A DNA stretch of 7,150 nucleotides from an uncultured Thermomonas sp. (GTDB lineage: Bacteria; Pseudomonadota; Gammaproteobacteria; Xanthomonadales; Xanthomonadaceae): assembly GCA_946480065.1 (NCBI GenBank), contig CAMLJA010000097.1, positions 1-7,150 of the forward strand, read 5' to 3'. The notes below the pieces were generated by a model, which was given only the letters and a program-made list of their open reading frames with translations, ran no database searches and had not been told where the DNA came from. Made by a program: the position numbers and the translations under genes. Positions 6,046 through 7,150 of this stretch are shown here, piece after piece; position 1 is the first letter of the stretch, and the number at the start of each line of letters is the position of its first letter.

Positions 6046-6921
6046 ATGACCGCGCGCATCCTGGACGGCAAGCGCATTGCCGACGACCTCCTGCTCACCC
6101 TGAAGGCCAGGGTCGACGCCCGCGTCGCCGCCGGCAGGTCGCGCCCGGGCCTGGCGGTGGTGCTGGTCGGCAGCGATCCCGCCAGCCAGAGCTACGTGCG
6201 CAACAAGCGCCGCGCCGCCGACAAGGTCGGCATCGAGGCGCTGGACTTCGACCTGCCGGCGGGCACCACCCAGGCCGAACTGCTGGCCCTGATCGACCGC
6301 CTCAACGCCGACCCGAAGGTCCACGGCATCCTGGTCCAGCTGCCGCTGCCCGGCATCCCCGACGCCAGCGCGCTGATCGAGCGCATCCACCCCGACAAGG
6401 ACGTGGACGGCTTCCACCCGCAGAACGTGGGCCACCTGGCGCTGCGCCAGTTCGGCCTGCGGCCGTGCACCCCGCGCGGCATCACCACCCTGCTGGCCTA
6501 CACCGACAGGCCGGTGCGCGGGCAGAGCGCGACCATCGTGGGCGTCTCCAACCACGTGGGCCGGCCGATGGCGCTGGAACTGCTGATCGCCGGCTGCACC
6601 GTGACCAGCTGCCACAAGTTCACGCCGCCGGACGTGCTCCGGCGCCACGTGGGCGAGGCCGACATCCTGGTGGTGGCGGTGGGCCGGCCGGGCCTGATCC
6701 CGGGCGGGTGGGTCAAGCCCGGCGCGGTGGTGATCGACGTCGGCATCAACCGCCTGGACGACGGCCGCCTGGTCGGCGACGTCGGTTTCGACGAAGCCGC
6801 CGGGCGCGCCAGCTGGATCACCCCGGTGCCGGGCGGGGTGGGGCCGATGACCGTGGCCACGCTGATGCAGAACACCCTGGAGGCCGCCGAACTGGCGGAC
6901 GCGGCCGCCGCCGGGGACTGA
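6046..6921 (+). CDS. folD: Bifunctional methylenetetrahydrofolate dehydrogenase/cyclohydrolase FolD
   Basis: FolD oxidises 5,10-methylene-tetrahydrofolate with NADP and hydrolyses the product to 10-formyl-tetrahydrofolate, feeding purine and formyl-Met synthesis in the cytoplasm. The 291-residue product is full length. It starts with ILDGK (5-9) and shows the catalytic SYVRNK segment (Y50, K54), GILVQLPLP (94-102) with Q98, the DKDVDGFH loop (117-124) with D121, PCTPRG (140-145), the dinucleotide-binding [10 protein letters not shown] (166-175) and PGGVGPMT (262-269). The Val at 167 replaces the Arg seen in many homologues; enteric FolD has Ala there, so this is within family variation. The ATG at 6046 gives the normal N-terminus; the open frame upstream overlaps the divergent gene. 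No Shine-Dalgarno sequence precedes it. A GATAAT -10 ends 30 nt upstream. guaB follows after 72 nt with its own predicted promoter. Confidence 0.98.
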   Translation: MTARILDGKRIADDLLLTLKARVDARVAAGRSRPGLAVVLVGSDPASQSYVRNKRRAADKVGIEALDFDLPAGTTQAELLALIDRLNADPKVHGILVQLPLPGIPDASALIERIHPDKDVDGFHPQNVGHLALRQFGLRPCTPRGITTLLAYTDRPVRGQSATIVGVSNHVGRPMALELLIAGCTVTSCHKFTPPDVLRRHVGEADILVVAVGRPGLIPGGWVKPGAVVIDVGINRLDDGRLVGDVGFDEAAGRASWITPVPGGVGPMTVATLMQNTLEAAELADAAAAGD

Positions 6922-6940
6922 CCGGATCCGGGCGGCCCGG
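6922..6940 (+). terminator. GC-rich palindromes after folD
   Basis: CCGGATCCGG (6922-6931) is a perfect palindrome starting immediately after the folD stop, and CCGGGC-G-GCCCGG (6928-6940) is a second, overlapping one. Either could fold in RNA, but central loops would be small and there is no T tract. They may weaken read-through into guaB, or simply reflect base composition. Confidence 0.25.
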
Positions 6941-6957
6941 CGGCGGCCCGCGCCGGC

Positions 6958-6963
6958 TATAAT
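6958..6963 (+). promoter_or_regulatory. Predicted -10 element of guaB
   Basis: A perfect TATAAT stands in an otherwise nearly AT-free 72-nt gap. It ends 30 nt before the guaB ATG, predicting a start near 6970 and a leader of about 24 nt. The expected -35 position reads GCCCGG, which is not a consensus match, so the promoter may rely on the -10 or an activator. Confidence 0.65.
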
Positions 6964-6993
6964 GACGCGCTTCCCCACCTTCCGGGACCGCCG

Positions 6994-7150
6994 ATGCTCC
7001 GCATCCAGGCCGAAGCACTGACGTACGACGACGTCTCCCTCGTTCCCGCGCATTCGACCGTCCTGCCCAAGGACGTCTCGCTCGAAACCCGCCTCACCCG
7101 CGACCTGCGCATCCGCCTGCCGATCGTCTCGGCGGCGATGGACACCGTCA
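6994..7150 (+). CDS. guaB: IMP dehydrogenase GuaB, N-terminal part cut by the window end
   Basis: IMP dehydrogenase oxidises IMP to XMP with NAD, the committed step of guanine nucleotide synthesis in the cytoplasm. Only the first 52 codons are present. They read [20 protein letters not shown] at the start, then STVLP (21-25) and the [11 protein letters not shown] segment (42-52), which matches the IMP dehydrogenase N-terminus almost residue for residue; SAAMD belongs to the first strand region of the catalytic barrel. The CBS domains and the catalytic Cys loop lie beyond the window. The ATG at 6994 is the family start; an ATG at 6962 is in another frame. The upstream GGGA is at best a weak ribosome binding site. 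The gene follows folD on the same strand with a perfect TATAAT between them. guaA often follows guaB, but that cannot be seen here. Confidence 0.97.
   Translation, partial: MLRIQAEALTYDDVSLVPAHSTVLPKDVSLETRLTRDLRIRLPIVSAAMDTV

Noticed and set aside
5985..6098. N-terminal extension of the DUF1244 protein to an ATG at 6098
   Set aside because: The extension overlaps the folD coding region and its promoter patch and lacks family similarity. The ATG at 5984 gives a normal family-sized protein.
5098..7053. A 651-codon open frame on the minus strand covering guaB, folD and the DUF1244 region
   Set aside because: It is antisense to folD, has low-complexity Arg/Gly/His/Ala-rich sequence and no recognisable domain. 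Long antisense frames are expected at this GC content.

Overview
The window is a very GC-rich (roughly 70 % or more by eye), densely packed bacterial chromosome segment. Protein sequences and gene order point to a gammaproteobacterium of the Xanthomonadaceae/Lysobacteraceae group (Lysobacter, Luteimonas, Pseudoxanthomonas or a relative). This placement is inferred from protein resemblance and base composition, not from a search. No rRNA, tRNA, CRISPR array, insertion sequence or prophage gene is visible, and no stretch of 300 bases lacks a gene.

Layout. Positions 1-108 hold a strong GC hairpin that probably ends transcription of an upstream gene, followed by a less GC-rich patch with a 13-bp direct repeat and a ribosome binding site. 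A tightly packed plus-strand run follows: der (ribosome-assembly GTPase, 109-1503), mobA (1503-2078), moeA (2071-3279), a rhodanese-MoeB/ThiF fusion (3297-4430) and a secreted DUF2272 protein (4427-5440). Three of the four junctions overlap; the fourth is a 17-nt gap carrying a -10-like hexamer inside a perfect inverted repeat. On the minus strand lies a pair of small genes: a DUF1244 protein (5688-5984) followed by a 66-residue zinc-ribbon-like protein (5459-5659). Divergent from this pair is folD (6046-6921), then the first 52 codons of guaB (6994 onward).

Function. MoeB activates the small sulfur carrier MoaD, and its rhodanese domain could supply sulfur. MoeA inserts molybdate into molybdopterin, and MobA adds GMP to give the guanine dinucleotide cofactor. 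The cassette therefore covers activation and the late steps of molybdenum cofactor synthesis; moaA, moaC, moaD, moaE and any molybdoenzyme are not in the window. FolD makes one-carbon folates used in purine synthesis, and GuaB commits IMP to guanine nucleotides. Der and MobA both use GTP.

Most of the window is ordinary housekeeping sequence. I do not see a clear undescribed system. The points most worth a second look are a DUF2272 protein that looks like a CHAP/NlpC-type fold with Ser where the catalytic Cys would sit, a possible bidirectional promoter between folD and the DUF1244 gene, a possible leaderless start for the rhodanese-MoeB gene, and the uncharacterised pair of small Cys-containing proteins.
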